Part shown: in pieces, positions 33,090 to 44,587 of the stretch
Numbering within the stretch: the stretch's first letter is position 1
How the letters are laid out: each line of letters opens with the position of its first letter
DNA from: Planococcus citri
Taxonomy: Eukaryota; Arthropoda; Insecta; Hemiptera; Pseudococcidae
NCBI RefSeq assembly: GCF_950023065.1
Contig: NC_088677.1
Span: forward strand, 59,297,469 to 59,361,468
Direction: 5' to 3'
DNA length: 64,000 nt
Notes under the pieces: generated by a model
What the model was told of the DNA's origin: nothing
Seen by the model: the letters and a program-made list of their open reading frames with translations, nothing else
Databases searched by the model: none
Program-made: the position numbers and the translations under genes

Positions 33090-35040
33090 AATCTGATTGT
33101 TCAACTAGTCCGACTTGGTCATTTTTCAGGAAAAAAAATATGAACTCTCGTGTAGTTCTAAACAGAGTAATATACCCCAGTAAAATGACTAAACAGATGA
33201 TTTTACCCCCTTCCCCTCCTCCATCAACCCACAGCCTCAACATTTTCACACGAATTTCACAAAAGAGACAACTCATGTCTAGATTTTTGTCACCTTTCAC
33301 CAATCCCATCACCGCTTTCCACTTCCCAGCTCATCAAACGGAAACTGTGACACCCTGTATAGATGTGTGGCTCGGCCTTGGGGTACGTTTCTTCATCGTA
33401 AACCCCTGCGTGAACGAGTAAACGCTTCAGATACGTGTGTTATTACGACGGTGGTTTTTTTCGCTTTTTATTTTCCATTTTTGAAAGCTCGTGGTCGTGT
33501 ACAGTGTACGTATACCAGATATAATATGTGGATGTGATATATGTATAAATACATTTGTATTCTACTCGCGTTCGGTAGCCTTACAAAACATTCTTATAGT
33601 CTGGTTACGTGAAAGCCAAAAACGTGGGGAGATTTATGGAATTTAATTAAAGCTGGCAAATATACTTTTAGATAGGATGTATTGATTCCGTATATATATT
33701 GTATAGGTACGTCCGTCGTACATACGGTGGCCCTTTTTGTTCGTCTATGCTGACGAATAAAAACTTATCTTTTACCATTTTATTGTGTTTTCATCAACGT
33801 GTAGGACTGCTATCGTGGCATGGCAGAGTTGTCGATGCAGTGTATAGGTAGGTAGATAGTAGAGATACTCGTATTCGCAATGGTAAGTTTAGAGATGGTG
33901 GTATCTAGTATTTGTGAAAAGGATAGCCCACCAAAGGGTCAATGTTGCTATTATTTTCGCATGTTTCGCGAAACAGTAGGTATATGGAATTTTACTCAAC
34001 GTATAATACGGATCCTTCCTCATGTTTCGCCATCGTTGGTTTTAAAAGCTGCAGCCGTCTGATTGTAAATTTACCGAGTAAAGATATTTTTCTGGGCTCA
34101 ATACAATGTATCGTACGAACTGTAAGCTCCGTTAGCAAATACTGGCATCAATTTGACGATGATTGAAACCTGCTTTGGAGAATTTATTAGGCAGAAAAGA
34201 ATTGATCCTTGTGAAAGAACAGTTGCCAAATTAGCCTAGGACCAGATTTTGGTAAATAATCAGACGGATTAAATGAAATGAAAATTTGGACTCTTTTTGA
34301 TCAATGTTAATGATTACAACGACCCAGTTCTCAAAATCAATTACATAGATCTCTTCATCAAAGAAAAATTAATTAAATTCTTACGAATCCCAATAGAATT
34401 GAAAAAGCTCAATTTGTCAGCTACAGAACCACCATTCAAAGCCGGCTGGGACACAGGGACCTGGGACACCTTGTATAACGGAACTAAATCCGTCGTTAAC
34501 GTATGGGGGTATAGGTATCCCGAGTCAATGAATATTTAATTTTCGACGGTACGCAGAGGGCTGCGAAATTTGCATCATTTTAAATTGATATTCGGCAAAT
34601 CTTGGAGGCCGCAGCAGAGGCGAAGTGAAAAGCCGCATCGTTGGGTAATATAGGTGAATATGGGAAAAGTTTCTCATTTCGGCGCCTTTACATGTGTACA
34701 AGCTCGTCTTTCCATTGTTTTCCATCATAGTCTGCCGTTGTTATCGCGAGCCGGGCGCAGGAGCTGCTCAAATGCGCAGCAAAGGGAGTATAAACTTAGC
34801 GACGAGTTGCGAAGAAAACTTGCTTGGTAATCTATCATTCCATGATAAAACTTTAAGTGTCTATAAACAAGCGACTGCTGAAATCTCGCTGTCGAAAACA
34901 GACCCATATGTAGTTCGAAACTCTTCTTGTTCAACTTCAACGTGTGTCTATATGTGTACAAGGTACCTATATGAATAAGTACGCGTACATAATACGGCTG
35001 AAAAGGTACGTAGCCTTTATTCAAAGTGTACGAGGGCTAT
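33090..35040. other. Less AT-rich stretch, no gene supported
   Basis: Contains CACCCTGTA at 33351-33359, a lone transposon-like end. ATG|GTAAGT at about 33880 could be a start codon followed by a donor. Frames near 34297 and 34694 lack support. Confidence 0.3.
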
Positions 35041-35050
35041 AGAAAAAGCG

Positions 35051-35096
35051 ATGAAAATGAAGATCTCTTCGCCGGACGAGACGAGGTTGATTATTG
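35051..35096 (+). CDS. Candidate first coding exon before a strong donor
   Basis: ATG at 35051 opens MKMKISSPDETRLII and is cut at ATTG|GTAAGTAAG. Composition is coding-like (TCGCCGGACGAGACGAGG). No continuation was found, so the gene is unknown. Confidence 0.25.
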
Positions 35097-35242
35097 GTAA
35101 GTAAGGATGGCGTGAAAGGAGAGACAAGGGAGTCGTTGGGATTATTTTTTCAACTCATGATCCAGCGGAATTTCATTGAAATCGAAACAAATACAGTACA
35201 CTACCAACTACCATCTATATATCAATGTAGTTGTAATAATAC

Positions 35243-35415
35243 ATTTTTTGCTTTGGTAAGATGTATTTTCACTTTTTGGTATGTTTTCGAATACCAGATT
35301 TTCTCAGGAGATTTGTAAAAAATGAATAAATGTGCTTAATTCAATCATTAACGACAACCCCTACTAAAAAAAAAAAAAAATACCGAAAGATGTTGACTAA
35401 ATTTCATAGCAAGCT
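35243..35415 (+). repeat. Direct repeat flanking a hAT-like relic, left copy
   Basis: From ATTTTTTGCTTTGGTAAGAT to TTTCATAGCAAGCT. It matches 36332-36493 in the same orientation with a few indels. After position 35415 the match breaks for about 190 bases and resumes at GAGAGCCATA near 35610, indicating an insertion in this copy. Confidence 0.7.
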
Positions 35416-35605
35416 TGTCTCGTGGGGGGTTTGTTCGGCTGCCAGAATCTCCATCACTTGGCTCAACTCTCTTCTCGACAGAGCTCTTCTGACCGCCGCC
35501 CCACTGGGGACTCCCAATGCAGTTCGGGCTGCAATTGTACAAAGAAATCTCGAGTAGATGCAAGATGCAAGATGAAGATCAAGAAGACAACATACAGTAA
35601 CATTG
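35416..35605. other. GC-richer insertion of about 190 bp
   Basis: Interrupts the left direct repeat relative to the right one. It is markedly richer in G+C than its surroundings (for example GACCGCCGCCCCACTGGGGA). The minus strand reads an open, protein-like stretch (RALSRRELSQVMEILAAEQT). It could be a captured exon, a SINE or a small transposon; unidentified. Confidence 0.4.
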
Positions 35606-35815
35606 AACTGAGAGCCATATAGGAAAAATGGAAGCATTGTAGGTAATAAACAAGTAGTATTCAATAGTAAAAAGGAAGGTAAGTTGATCCATCATTCACT
35701 TTCCTTTCAAAATGATAATTGATTTTTAATCTTTGTGTGAAATGTTTTCTAATTGATCCAGCAATTGACAGATGAATCATCTGTTGATGAAATAACATAA
35801 CACCAAAAAAGAAAA

Positions 35816-36266
35816 GGAGGCGTACTTTTGCTGTTGATGTTAATGCTGAAAAACGAAAGGATTCAAGTACAGTAAAAAAGAGATATCAGATTCGAAAACT
35901 GAAAAAGAACCAGCCACATTTCAGACGAAATGAGAAAGAACTGAACCCACAGCAGACGAGTGCAAGTTTAGCTTGAAAATGGATCTAAAATCTTAATTTC
36001 AACGGTTTGTTACATTGTTGTAGTAATATGAAGCAGAAAAAGTAATAATTTTGCACGTTAATATTTTACTGTTTTTAGACTGGCTGAGAAAAAGTAATGA
36101 AAAGAGTGAAGGGTTTTGTGCAGTATGTCAACACGAAATGATTGCTCATAAATCTGCGATGGTCAAGCATTTAAACTCCGATAAATATCAGATGTCCGGT
36201 ACAGAGGCTAACACCAAAGATGTACAAAAAATGATGGTGACTTCATTTTTCGGAAATGATGGCTAG
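35816..36266 (+). pseudogene. BED/hAT-type zinc-finger remnant
   Basis: A basic 53-codon frame (35816-35976, KKRRRTFAVDVNAEKRK start) is followed after TTTTTAG (acceptor, ending 36078) by DWLRKSNEKSEGFCAVCQHE and then HKSAMVKHLNSDKY. The order W, CxxC, HKSxxxxH is the pattern of BED-like fingers at the N-terminus of hAT-type transposases and domesticated relatives. The last zinc ligand His is replaced by Tyr (SDKY). The frame ends at 36264-36266 without a DDE/hATC region. A decayed transposon 5' part is the likely reading. Confidence 0.5.
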
Positions 36267-36331
36267 AAGAGTTGAGGAACCTAGTACAATCTAACTGCAT
36301 TTACCGATCATCGAAAGAGATGATGTTTTTA

Positions 36332-36493
36332 ATTTTTTGCTTTGGTAAGATGTATTTTCACTTTTTGGTATGTTTTTGAATACCAGATTTGTTTGAATAA
36401 TTTGTAAAAAATGAGTAAATGTGCCTACTTCAATCATTAACGATAATCCCCCCCCTTCCAATGATATATTTTGACTAAATTTCGTAGCAAGCT
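36332..36493 (+). repeat. Direct repeat flanking a hAT-like relic, right copy
   Basis: About 162 bases matching 35243-35415, offset 1089. It lacks the A tract and the 190-bp insertion of the left copy, so it shows the uninterrupted state. Confidence 0.7.
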
Positions 36494-36599
36494 CAACTTT
36501 GAACATGAGAGCCATACCGATAAGAAAAGTCGTAGCCTTAAGAGGGGTGTTCTTGAGAAAAACATAATGTAGGTATCCCTTGCAAGGGAGCCACTTGAA

Positions 36600-37300
36600 A
36601 AAAATCAAGGTTTTTCTCCTTCTAAGCTTAGCTCAACCTCTCTAACGAAAAAATTAACAGCACCTCGCAATTCTGTGTCCACCCAGGCCATTGCCGTTAA
36701 AATCCAATATCATCTTTAGGGTTTTACCAGCTGCTAAAATTTATAAATCGCTCATTTTCGGGTAATTTTGTACTTTGAAAATATTTTCTTCAAGAAGAAT
36801 ATGTTGCGTTTATCGCAAATAAATTTAAAGAAATCATTCTGAAACTGAAAGAATATTTTATTGAACACAGTGGTACCAATTCTTCAATCATCATCGTCAA
36901 TTTCAAATGTTTAAATTATTAATTTTTTTCTACTTTTCCTGATATTTTTGAAATTGACTATAATCGTCAATAAATTGGCATCACTGGAGCCCAAAATAAA
37001 AATCCCATCAATTTCAGAAATCTTATCGCGTTACATCGCGAAGAAAATATTTTCAAAATATAAAGTTACCTAAAAAGGAGCAATTTGCAAATTTTCAACT
37101 GTTCTTGGATTTTTAACAGAAATGACCATCTATTTTTCAGGTTGGGCAACGATCAGAGAAAACAAATTTTTGAATAAATTTTGAATAGAAAGTCCTTCTT
37201 TTTGAGAACCTATATATAGGTTCTCAACTCGTCTTATTCCCTTCAAAAACACCCTCGTGAAAACACTCAGAAAATTTGAAGAAAATCAGTTGGAACATTG
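36600..37300. repeat. Foldback repeat family B, copy 3 (truncated)
   Basis: CTGTGTCCACCCAGGCCATT aligns with CTGCGTCGACCTGGGCCATT of copy 1. The centre is near 36930 (GTCAATTTCAAAT against ATTTTTGAAATTGAC). The outer arms are shorter than in copies 2 and 4. It contains the 22-bp perfect palindrome GAGAACCTATA/TATAGGTTCTC at 37204-37225. Confidence 0.6.
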
Positions 37301-40300
37301 CATTCAGACTAAGCGGGAGGGGTTACTCCTGGTCCATCTCCTGACGAAGAGCAAGATAGAACCATTCCGTCCGACGAAGAAGAAGATATGACTCCGCCGG
37401 TTGAAACGTATATATACCAGCCGCCTCAAGTCGAACAGTCACTTGTCTTCGAGGGTAAAGACTTCGACCCTTGGGATTGCGGGTTAGTGCGTGTAAGTGA
37501 CAGGTAAATTTTATTTTTTTGAATTTAATGCACTGTTATTAAAAATTGATATGAAATAAAAATTTGGATATTCAACGCTACATAAAAATCAATCTAATTC
37601 CACACCCTTTTTCAAAATTTCGAAAAAATTGTATCCAACTTCGAAGTTATGAATTTTTGCTTGAAAATCAAATATTGATCAGAGAACTTCAAAATATTAT
37701 GTACATCATACCAACCTTATTCACTTTCTTCACTAAAGCGCTGCCAAATTTTAATTTTTAAAAATTCATTCTCTTAATGAACTTTTTCCAAAGAAAAGGA
37801 GGAGGGTGCAAGAAGAAATAGAATTTTCAGGAGTTTCATCAAGTTGTAGATGATTGGTTCGAAACAAACTGAAAACATTTGAATTTATCGTGTACTTATT
37901 AATGCACTTTTACCCTCAGTGATTGAACAATAAGTAGGTATATCCATTGATTTCTCCTCAAAATTTTAAAAATTGAAATGATGAAAATTCAACTCTTACA
38001 GAGGTTATTTTCAACAATAAAAATATTGACTAACTCTCCTAAATTTTGAAAAGAGTTGAAAATTAACTCACTGAGCGATATTTTTTTGTCTTTTTGAAAA
38101 TTTGATACTAACGGAAAATTGTTGTGAAAGCAGGTATTAAGTTCTTGAGGTCTTCAAGTCGACATGTTTTCAATAATTCTTCAAAAAAAAAAAAATTGAG
38201 AATGTACTCATCTGAAAAACGACGTACGAGTAAAATGAAAATGGACTCAAAAGAAAACTTTTCAAATAAAAACATTCATACTGAGCCCTTTTCACTTTTT
38301 TTTGGAATCTTCGAAAAAATTTCAATTTTGAAATTCACACCTTTCAGTAGAAAAATTTTAAAGAGGTAAGTGGATTTGCGACAAAAAAATCGCAGGATTT
38401 TGACCAGATTCAGTGGAGGCTTTAATTTTTAGTGAAAAGTCACCCGAACAAAAAAAAAACAGCAGACTGCAAAGGTACAAAGTACATACCCCTGGGGAAG
38501 AGGTTTATTGTTTGTTTTTTCTCTTCAATTTCATGCTTCGCGATGGAGCTGCTTTAAGTAATCGATTATTCCTAAAAATCTCAATGAATACGAAATTGAA
38601 CCTAAAAAAATTCCTCTAGAAAGCTACCCGTATGATAGGAAGGAAATATGTACTTGTATGACTAGGTTGAGTAAGTATTTTTTTTCCTGGCTGCATCGTT
38701 AATTAATTCTTCGTCAGAAGGAAGATGATGATGATAGTGATGGAAATTCAGTGAACTGGTCATCGTTAGATTCTCTCAACATATACCAGCGGACACAAGT
38801 AATACATAATCAAATTCGTCATCGCATAACCCACAACTCGGTTCACTTTTCAGTAAACAAAAAAGTATGCCGCACCGTATTTATCCAATATCTACACATA
38901 CGGTACATAATCACACGAAGCTCATCCGTCGTCCACTTTAAAACCCCCTCTCTTTCTTCACCATTTCTCATTTCCGAGGAAAAACAAACAAGAGGGTATA
39001 ATTTGATGAGACCAAAACAAACGTCCAGAGAGCTGGTCGAGTATAACTGTAATTTTTCAAATCAAAAAGCAGAGGTACACACAGACAGAGAAGATGGACC
39101 ACAAAATCCGCTGACGAGTATACGAATGGAACAAGAAGAGTTGTGTAATCGCCACCGTACCTCGTACACCTATTCCTATCTTTACGTTTTTTTTTTCATC
39201 CAGCCGCAGGCAAGCATGCAGACCGCACTGCTCCTATTTCTCTACCATCCGCGTCACCTAGCCATCGGTTTTTAGTAAATAAACAAAAAGCCCAAGATAA
39301 ACATGGAACACGAGAAAAGTAACCTTTTAACTGCAGCCATCTACAAGCATTAAAGTATTCAAAGAAGCCTTACTTTGTTTCAAGTTTCGCATTGCGGCGT
39401 TTGTTCGTGACATATGAGGTTCATATACCTGGCAGGCTTTCGCTGCCGCTCTCTGTCATAGCGTGTAATTAAAAACGTACGACATGAGTATAGGATACTT
39501 CTATACTATGTACGAGTATATCGAAAGGAGAAGCACACACATAGGTACTCGATAATGCTTTCTCGACTTTTTTTATTCGCCATCTCTTCCTCGTAGTATA
39601 TATCGGGAGCTTTTTAGCTTATACGTGGAAATTTTCTTTTTTCGTTCTTCTACCTTGTGTGTCTCCCTCTTCGTCAGACTTTAAAACCATTGTGAGCTCT
39701 TGAGTTATGTACCCGGTGCCTATAGCCGTACACCTTACCATATATTATTCCCATACAGAGCACCGAGTGAGAGAGAAAGAGATAGTGTACACGCACGAAT
39801 CAAGCGACGATGTATACGAACGATGAAGGGGTGCAAAAAAAAGCCAGCCGATATAAAACGCGAGGATTTTTTTTAAGTGGCATCGATAATATCGAAAGCG
39901 AATTTACATAAAATAAGTGCTTTCGGACCATTAACAAAATCACACAATTTATCGTCGAGTTAAGCAAAAGAGGCCGCAGACGCGACATCGCCATTTCTCT
40001 GCTCTTTTTTTATAGAAACGAGTTTTCTAGACTTTTTAGTTTGGCTAAATTTACCCATCGGTTTATATTTTTTGCATCGGTGTGAGGCGTTTGGAGTTCT
40101 GCAACTATTAATTCGATTCATCGTCGAATCTTAATTTAAAAAAAAGACTATCCATTCAAGGTGTTTCAAGATAGGAATGTAGCCTTCTATTCAGAAACTA
40201 TGCAACACTTATTGAATCCATGTCAGTATGTTTGCCTAACCCCAAGGTCACAGGGAAAAGTTTTTGGATTATCTTGCCCCCTCCAACACTATTAATCGGC

Positions 40301-40885
40301 AGGGGATTGTATTCTGTCTGAGGTAATGAAGACTCCCCCTCATTCAAAGACTCATCTACATGAGTCAAATCTCCTCGCTCAGTCATTCCACAAAGTTCCA
40401 TTGTAGCGTAAAGTCGCCAATAGTTGAACAGATTTTTGATACTTTTTGATAAAACACAATCTATAGCTTAAGTTGATATTTTTTGAAAACTTTGGTAAGT
40501 ACGTCTAAAAGAACCAGTTTTCCTTACATTTTGATTTGTTTCACATTCGTAAGTGCATTTTTGAGATTTGTATAGTCATTTCAAAAAGTGTACAAAAAAC
40601 CCCAGTAATTGACATGAAATTCTAATAATTGACACTCCAGTAACTAACAAGTACATAAGTATGTCGCAAAACTCGCAAAATTTACATCCAAAATTTGACA
40701 ATGCAAGTGGTAGAGTCACAGCTTTGCACATCGAAGTTGTAGGGTCGAACTTCATCACATACTCATTTTAGAAAGTAAATTTTGATTATTTTACAATTTT
40801 TTGAAAAATCATCTTTAGATACTTTATCTACCTATTATATTCTTTAGTGGACAATATCGTTGACACATAAATATGTCTGTTTTCT
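37301..40885. other. Mixed non-coding stretch
   Basis: A family B end fragment at about 38390-38450 (GGATTTTGACCAGATTCAGT). A long frame at 38751-39275 (174 codons) has no domain and lies in a less AT-rich part; its sequence is low in coding character, but it is the longest unassigned frame here. Nothing else is supported. Confidence 0.3.
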
Positions 40886-40892
40886 AGCAGGT

Positions 40893-41021
40893 GATTCCAT
40901 AATACCAGAATCGGACTGGAAGCAATTACCTATGTACCCTGATGGGAAACAGTTCGCCCAACAAAAGCTCAAGACTCCTAGCCACTATTCTTTGGTTTTC
41001 TATCAGATATCAATCCAATGA
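40893..41021 (+). pseudogene. Unassigned coding-like fragment
   Basis: After TTTCTAGCAG (acceptor-like), 42 codons read DSIIPESDWKQLPMYPDGKQ and on to a TGA. The Trp/Pro/Tyr content and polarity look coding, but no family was recognised. It sits 0.4 kb before a Harbinger transposase piece and could belong to the same element. Confidence 0.3.
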
Positions 41022-41381
41022 ACGAAATAAAATGGAAACATGGTCCGTGGACAACAAGTACAAAGGAACTTTAGCAGCGTGTATGTTTCAGCAGAAAGTG
41101 TTCTACTTTTCCATGTTAGATAATGGAAAAGAGTTCTTTTTAGTAGTTTGTGTTTCACCTACGTAATGTTTGCAAATTTCAGTTTTAGAAATTGTGTTTG
41201 CTATATTTTAAAAATAGTTAAAACATTGAACGAAATGTTTGGTTCTATTTTTGGCTCATGAAATTTTGCGATATTTTGTTGAGGAAGAAATGTAATTTGG
41301 AATAGACTCAGTATCTGACAAAGAATTTATAATACCTAGCCTACAGATGAAGTCAATGTACATTCAAAAAAGTACTTGAAT

Positions 41382-41524
41382 TCAGTGAATCCTTATTTGT
41401 GTATCTATCCAGAAAGGAAGCTGCTGATAGCTTTAAGATTTTTTGCAAGTGGATCTCACCAAGAATGTGTAGGTATTATGAATTGAATTCTTGTGTTAGG
41501 GCTGCTCACTCTGCAGTTTACAAT
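41382..41524 (+). pseudogene. PIF/Harbinger transposase (HARBI1-type) remnant
   Basis: Reads PERKLLIALRFFASGSHQEC then VGIMN and, after a one-frame slip, LNSCVRAAHSAVYN. This matches the region of PIF/Harbinger nucleases where KLLxALRFxAxGSxQxxVG is followed by a helix-turn-helix of the form SQSTVSRxVHxV. Only about 45 codons are present, with a stop (GGTATTATGAATTGA) and a donor-like AAT|GTAAGT at the end. The catalytic DDE part was not found. It is a relic of a DNA transposon. Confidence 0.55.
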
Positions 41525-42180
41525 GTAAGTAGGTAAACTTCCTTAGTGAAATACTGAATATATTTGATTGTGTTGTATGTAACACCTCCATTTATAACAT
41601 TTCCATCACTAGAAGAGAGGGAAGAAAGAAAGAGCAGTAAGTAAGTAATTTAGAAGCAGGTTCAAGTGCTTGCTGCCACATATTCACATTGAAGCTTCAT
41701 CACATATCACAATAATAATACTTATATTTTTAGGTTTATCACTGCTCATAAGACTTCGGTCTTTAGAATTAAAATTAATATGCTGTGTGCTAAATCGTGA
41801 TTTTTTTTTCAAGTTGAGCCATTTGTGTAATTTGAATAAAATTTTCCAGCTTTGCGAAATATAACTCAAAAGTGATGATCCCGGTGAATGTTGTATTGGT
41901 TATCGCTCAAGCAGGAACAAAATTTACTAAAACTCGTTGTCTGGCTTACTTATAAGTATTAAAAAAAAATTATTTTTAAAAATCTTTCAATTTATTGTTT
42001 TTTTACTGTGTGTGTCTCTGTTGTTTACAGTTCGTATCACAAGGCATTACTCAAATAGGAATCTACCCACCAGAAAAATTAGAAAATTATCACATGAACA
42101 GGAAATGGGTTTCATGCTATCCACATTTCATTCAACTGTTTGCAATATTATTGTATCTTACCCATACTGAGTAATCACCA
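41525..42180. other. No gene recognised
   Basis: AT-rich sequence after the Harbinger relic. Frames at 41670 and 41937 are hydrophobic by T-richness and lack support. Confidence 0.3.
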
Positions 42181-42189
42181 GTGCGAAAA

Positions 42190-42310
42190 AAACAACAATT
42201 TTTTCGAAATTCTCTCTTTTTGAGAACCCATCTCACTCCTCCAAGAATACTTTCTGAGCAAACAATTTTTCCAGTGATTTTCAACTAAACATAAAGGTTT
42301 CTGCCAAAAA
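42190..42310 (+). repeat. Family B end fragment
   Basis: TTTTTTCGAAATTCTCTCTT, CTCACTCCTCCAAGAATACT and GTGATTTTCAACTAAA follow the order seen at the right ends of family B copies 1, 2 and 4. Confidence 0.4.
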
Positions 42311-42993
42311 TCGAGACAAGAACATGTCAAAAAATTTCAAGACAAGGACAAATTCTTGACAAATTTCTTGTCTTGAACGACAACACTATACAATTTTGGT
42401 CATTCACACAAATAATAATAATAATATATGTATTATTCTACGTGGAAAATTCTATTTTGCCGAACCCAGTAAGCTTTTCCATACATCAAACTCTACAGAC
42501 TCCAGAACGAATGTAATTTCCACTTTAGTCCTGTTATTATTCATCCTTCGAGGCCCACTACTAACTTTTCTAATAGGCGTTCAAATGAAATTTCTCTGGG
42601 GGATTGCGTTTTCGCTACTTTTGAATTACGTAGACATACCATGCCTGCAACTGTTTTTCGTACTTCTCTTTCTAGTTTCTCATCTATGAAGCATGGGGTA
42701 TGTTGAGAGATTGGCCTGCTCCAGGCTAACTTTTAGGTAAGAGAATACTATACTGCTGCGTAGACATCAAATTAACATGAATGTACGGATTTACAGAGCC
42801 CGAGCCTCATTTTTTACGTTTTTTGTTTTGTTTTTGCAATTTCCTGTGATCAACGTTTCATCAACTCAAATCACAAAAGAACACACGCCAGATCAGATCT
42901 ACATGAAGAATGAGGATGATGACGAGAGTGTAAGTAAGTGGTTATGTTTCTGTGATGAATCATCTAAATATTTCAATCAAAGTCCTAAGTTAG

Positions 42994-43132
42994 TTCATTG
43001 AGATATGGCCTGCAATACCAACAGAAGTACTAATAATTGCCAGACACAAATTTGAAAAAGAGGAATACCAATATTGGGTATCCGATAAACTGAAACTTCA
43101 TATCAGAAGACATCCTGAAGAGACCGTTGACT
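42994..43132 (+). pseudogene. Short coding-like fragment beside the hairpin
   Basis: After CCTAAGTTAG (acceptor-like), the frame reads FIEIWPAIPTEVLIIARHKF and ends LHIRRHPEETVD at TGA. An acidic frame just upstream (to about 42930) ends at a donor-like GAGAGT|GTAAGTAAG. Together they look like debris of a spliced gene or transposon. No family identified. Confidence 0.3.
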
Positions 43133-43191
43133 GAAAATTGTGAAAACCTTGAAGAACGATTGGATAAAACAGTTTGAAAAAATTCTACAGG

Positions 43192-43209
43192 AAGGTGTTC
43201 GAACACCTT
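43192..43209. repeat. Perfect 18-bp palindrome
   Basis: AAGGTGTTC followed by its exact complement GAACACCTT. It abuts the long hairpin that begins five bases later. Confidence 0.8.
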
Positions 43210-43213
43210 TGAA

Positions 43214-43376
43214 CTCTCTACATTTGAAACAGTCAATTTCACTGCTTAGCAGTCACGACATTTTGCCTTTTTAAAGCAGTTTTTCACTGTTTTGCAGTAA
43301 AAAAAACTACTGCTTTAAAAAGGCAAAATGTCGTGACTGCTAAGCAGTGAAATTTGACTGCTTTAAATTTAGAGAG
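43214..43376. repeat. 163-bp near-perfect hairpin
   Basis: Left arm 43214-43280 and right arm 43309-43376 pair with only three mismatches and one bulge; the inner 43 bases (TTTCACTGCTTAGCAGTCAC onward) are exact. The loop is 28 bases and is itself partly self-complementary. Such conservation against an AT-rich, heavily mutated background implies recent origin or selection. It is either a very young foldback MITE or a long-hairpin small-RNA locus. Confidence 0.85.
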
Positions 43377-43379
43377 AAT

Positions 43380-44085
43380 AAAACCACAGACAAACTAAAT
43401 CAGAACATGGTTGACTCTACGTATAGTGAACTTGTATGATGATCTAACCGAAGAAATTCATGAGTTCCATCACAGTATTGTAACTCATAGGTACCTACTT
43501 GAACGACTCTAGCCCAACTGTTTCTGTGGACCAAACAGTGGGTGCAACAGTAATGTCATTGTTTAGTACTTATACAAATCGGGAAAATTACAGAAAAATC
43601 AAAGAGATTATTTCAAATAACAAAAGCTTTATCAGACATTATCAAAATGGAATAATTTTGGAAACCTACCTACTCATGTTAGTGTGAGTGTGAGATAGTA
43701 CGTGAAAATTTTGTATAAAAATCACTAAAACTGCTCGAGGGTTGATAGTAGGTAATTATTTCAACAATAAAAATTTGATCAAAAAGTGCGAAAAACATCG
43801 TTTAAATTTTGAAAAAAATTAATGCAAATTCAATTCCTAAAAAATTGCTTAAATTACAATAACTTGACAAAATCAATTCAAATTAATAAAATTTGAAAAT
43901 TAGCAAATAATACAAAAGTAATCAAAATAAAAATTACTCAAAAAATACCAAAAACTGATAGAAAAATGGACAAAGTTTTACTAAAATTGCTTGGAAATTC
44001 AAAGTTGCAAAACTGGTACAAAATGTGGTAAAACATGAACGAAATATTTCGTTTAACTAACAACTCAAAATCACCATCACATCAA
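43380..44085. other. No gene recognised
   Basis: AT-rich spacer, with A-rich low-complexity sequence from 43780 to 44040. Confidence 0.3.
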
Positions 44086-44128
44086 AATTGCTATTAAAAT
44101 CACTAACGATTCTTCAACTTCGATCTCT

Positions 44129-44504
44129 GCATGGAAACCAGAGTTTTAGACTTGAAAAATCTAAATTAAAGGTACCTAATTTTCTGAAAACCTTTCCTAA
44201 TGTAATTAGTTGTTACTTTCTTGAGAACGCCCCATCCATTCAATTCGAAAAGCGCCATCTCGCGTTGACCTGGACGGAAAAGGATACTATGGATCGGTAT
44301 TACGTGATACCGATTTCACAAACGACAGTATATTCAGACGCCAGTTATGTCGTGATTAAGAAATTTGATTATTTGTCAAGTATTCTCGTTGACCAGTGTC
44401 AATTAATACATGATGCACTGGTCCTGGGCAAAACTACATATAGGACGTCAGTCGAAGAAATCGACCAGATTGCCACTCTGATGAGGAGAAAATTCAAATT
44501 ATAA
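44129..44504 (+). pseudogene. Unassigned coding-like frame
   Basis: An open frame to TAA at 44502-44504; the in-frame ATG is at 44129 and the frame is open from 44088. From about 44230 the composition is strongly coding-like: HLALTWTEKDTMDRYYVIPI, then VEEIDQIATLMRRKF near the end. No motif was recognised. It could be the C-terminal exon of a host gene or a transposon protein. Family B copy 4 begins about 80 bases downstream. Confidence 0.4.
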
Positions 44505-44587
44505 AATGTAGATGTTTCAATTTAATTTAATTTTTGATTTCACATTCTCGCATCTACTCGTATGTTGAGATCAACACAAATAGATAT

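Noticed and set aside
35243..36493. Direct repeats as LTRs of a retrotransposon
   Set aside because: No TG...CA ends, primer-binding site or polyprotein between them; a tandem duplication or other element is more likely.
38751..39275. 174-codon frame as a gene
   Set aside because: No domain, no signal peptide, no splice or promoter context; composition close to its surroundings.
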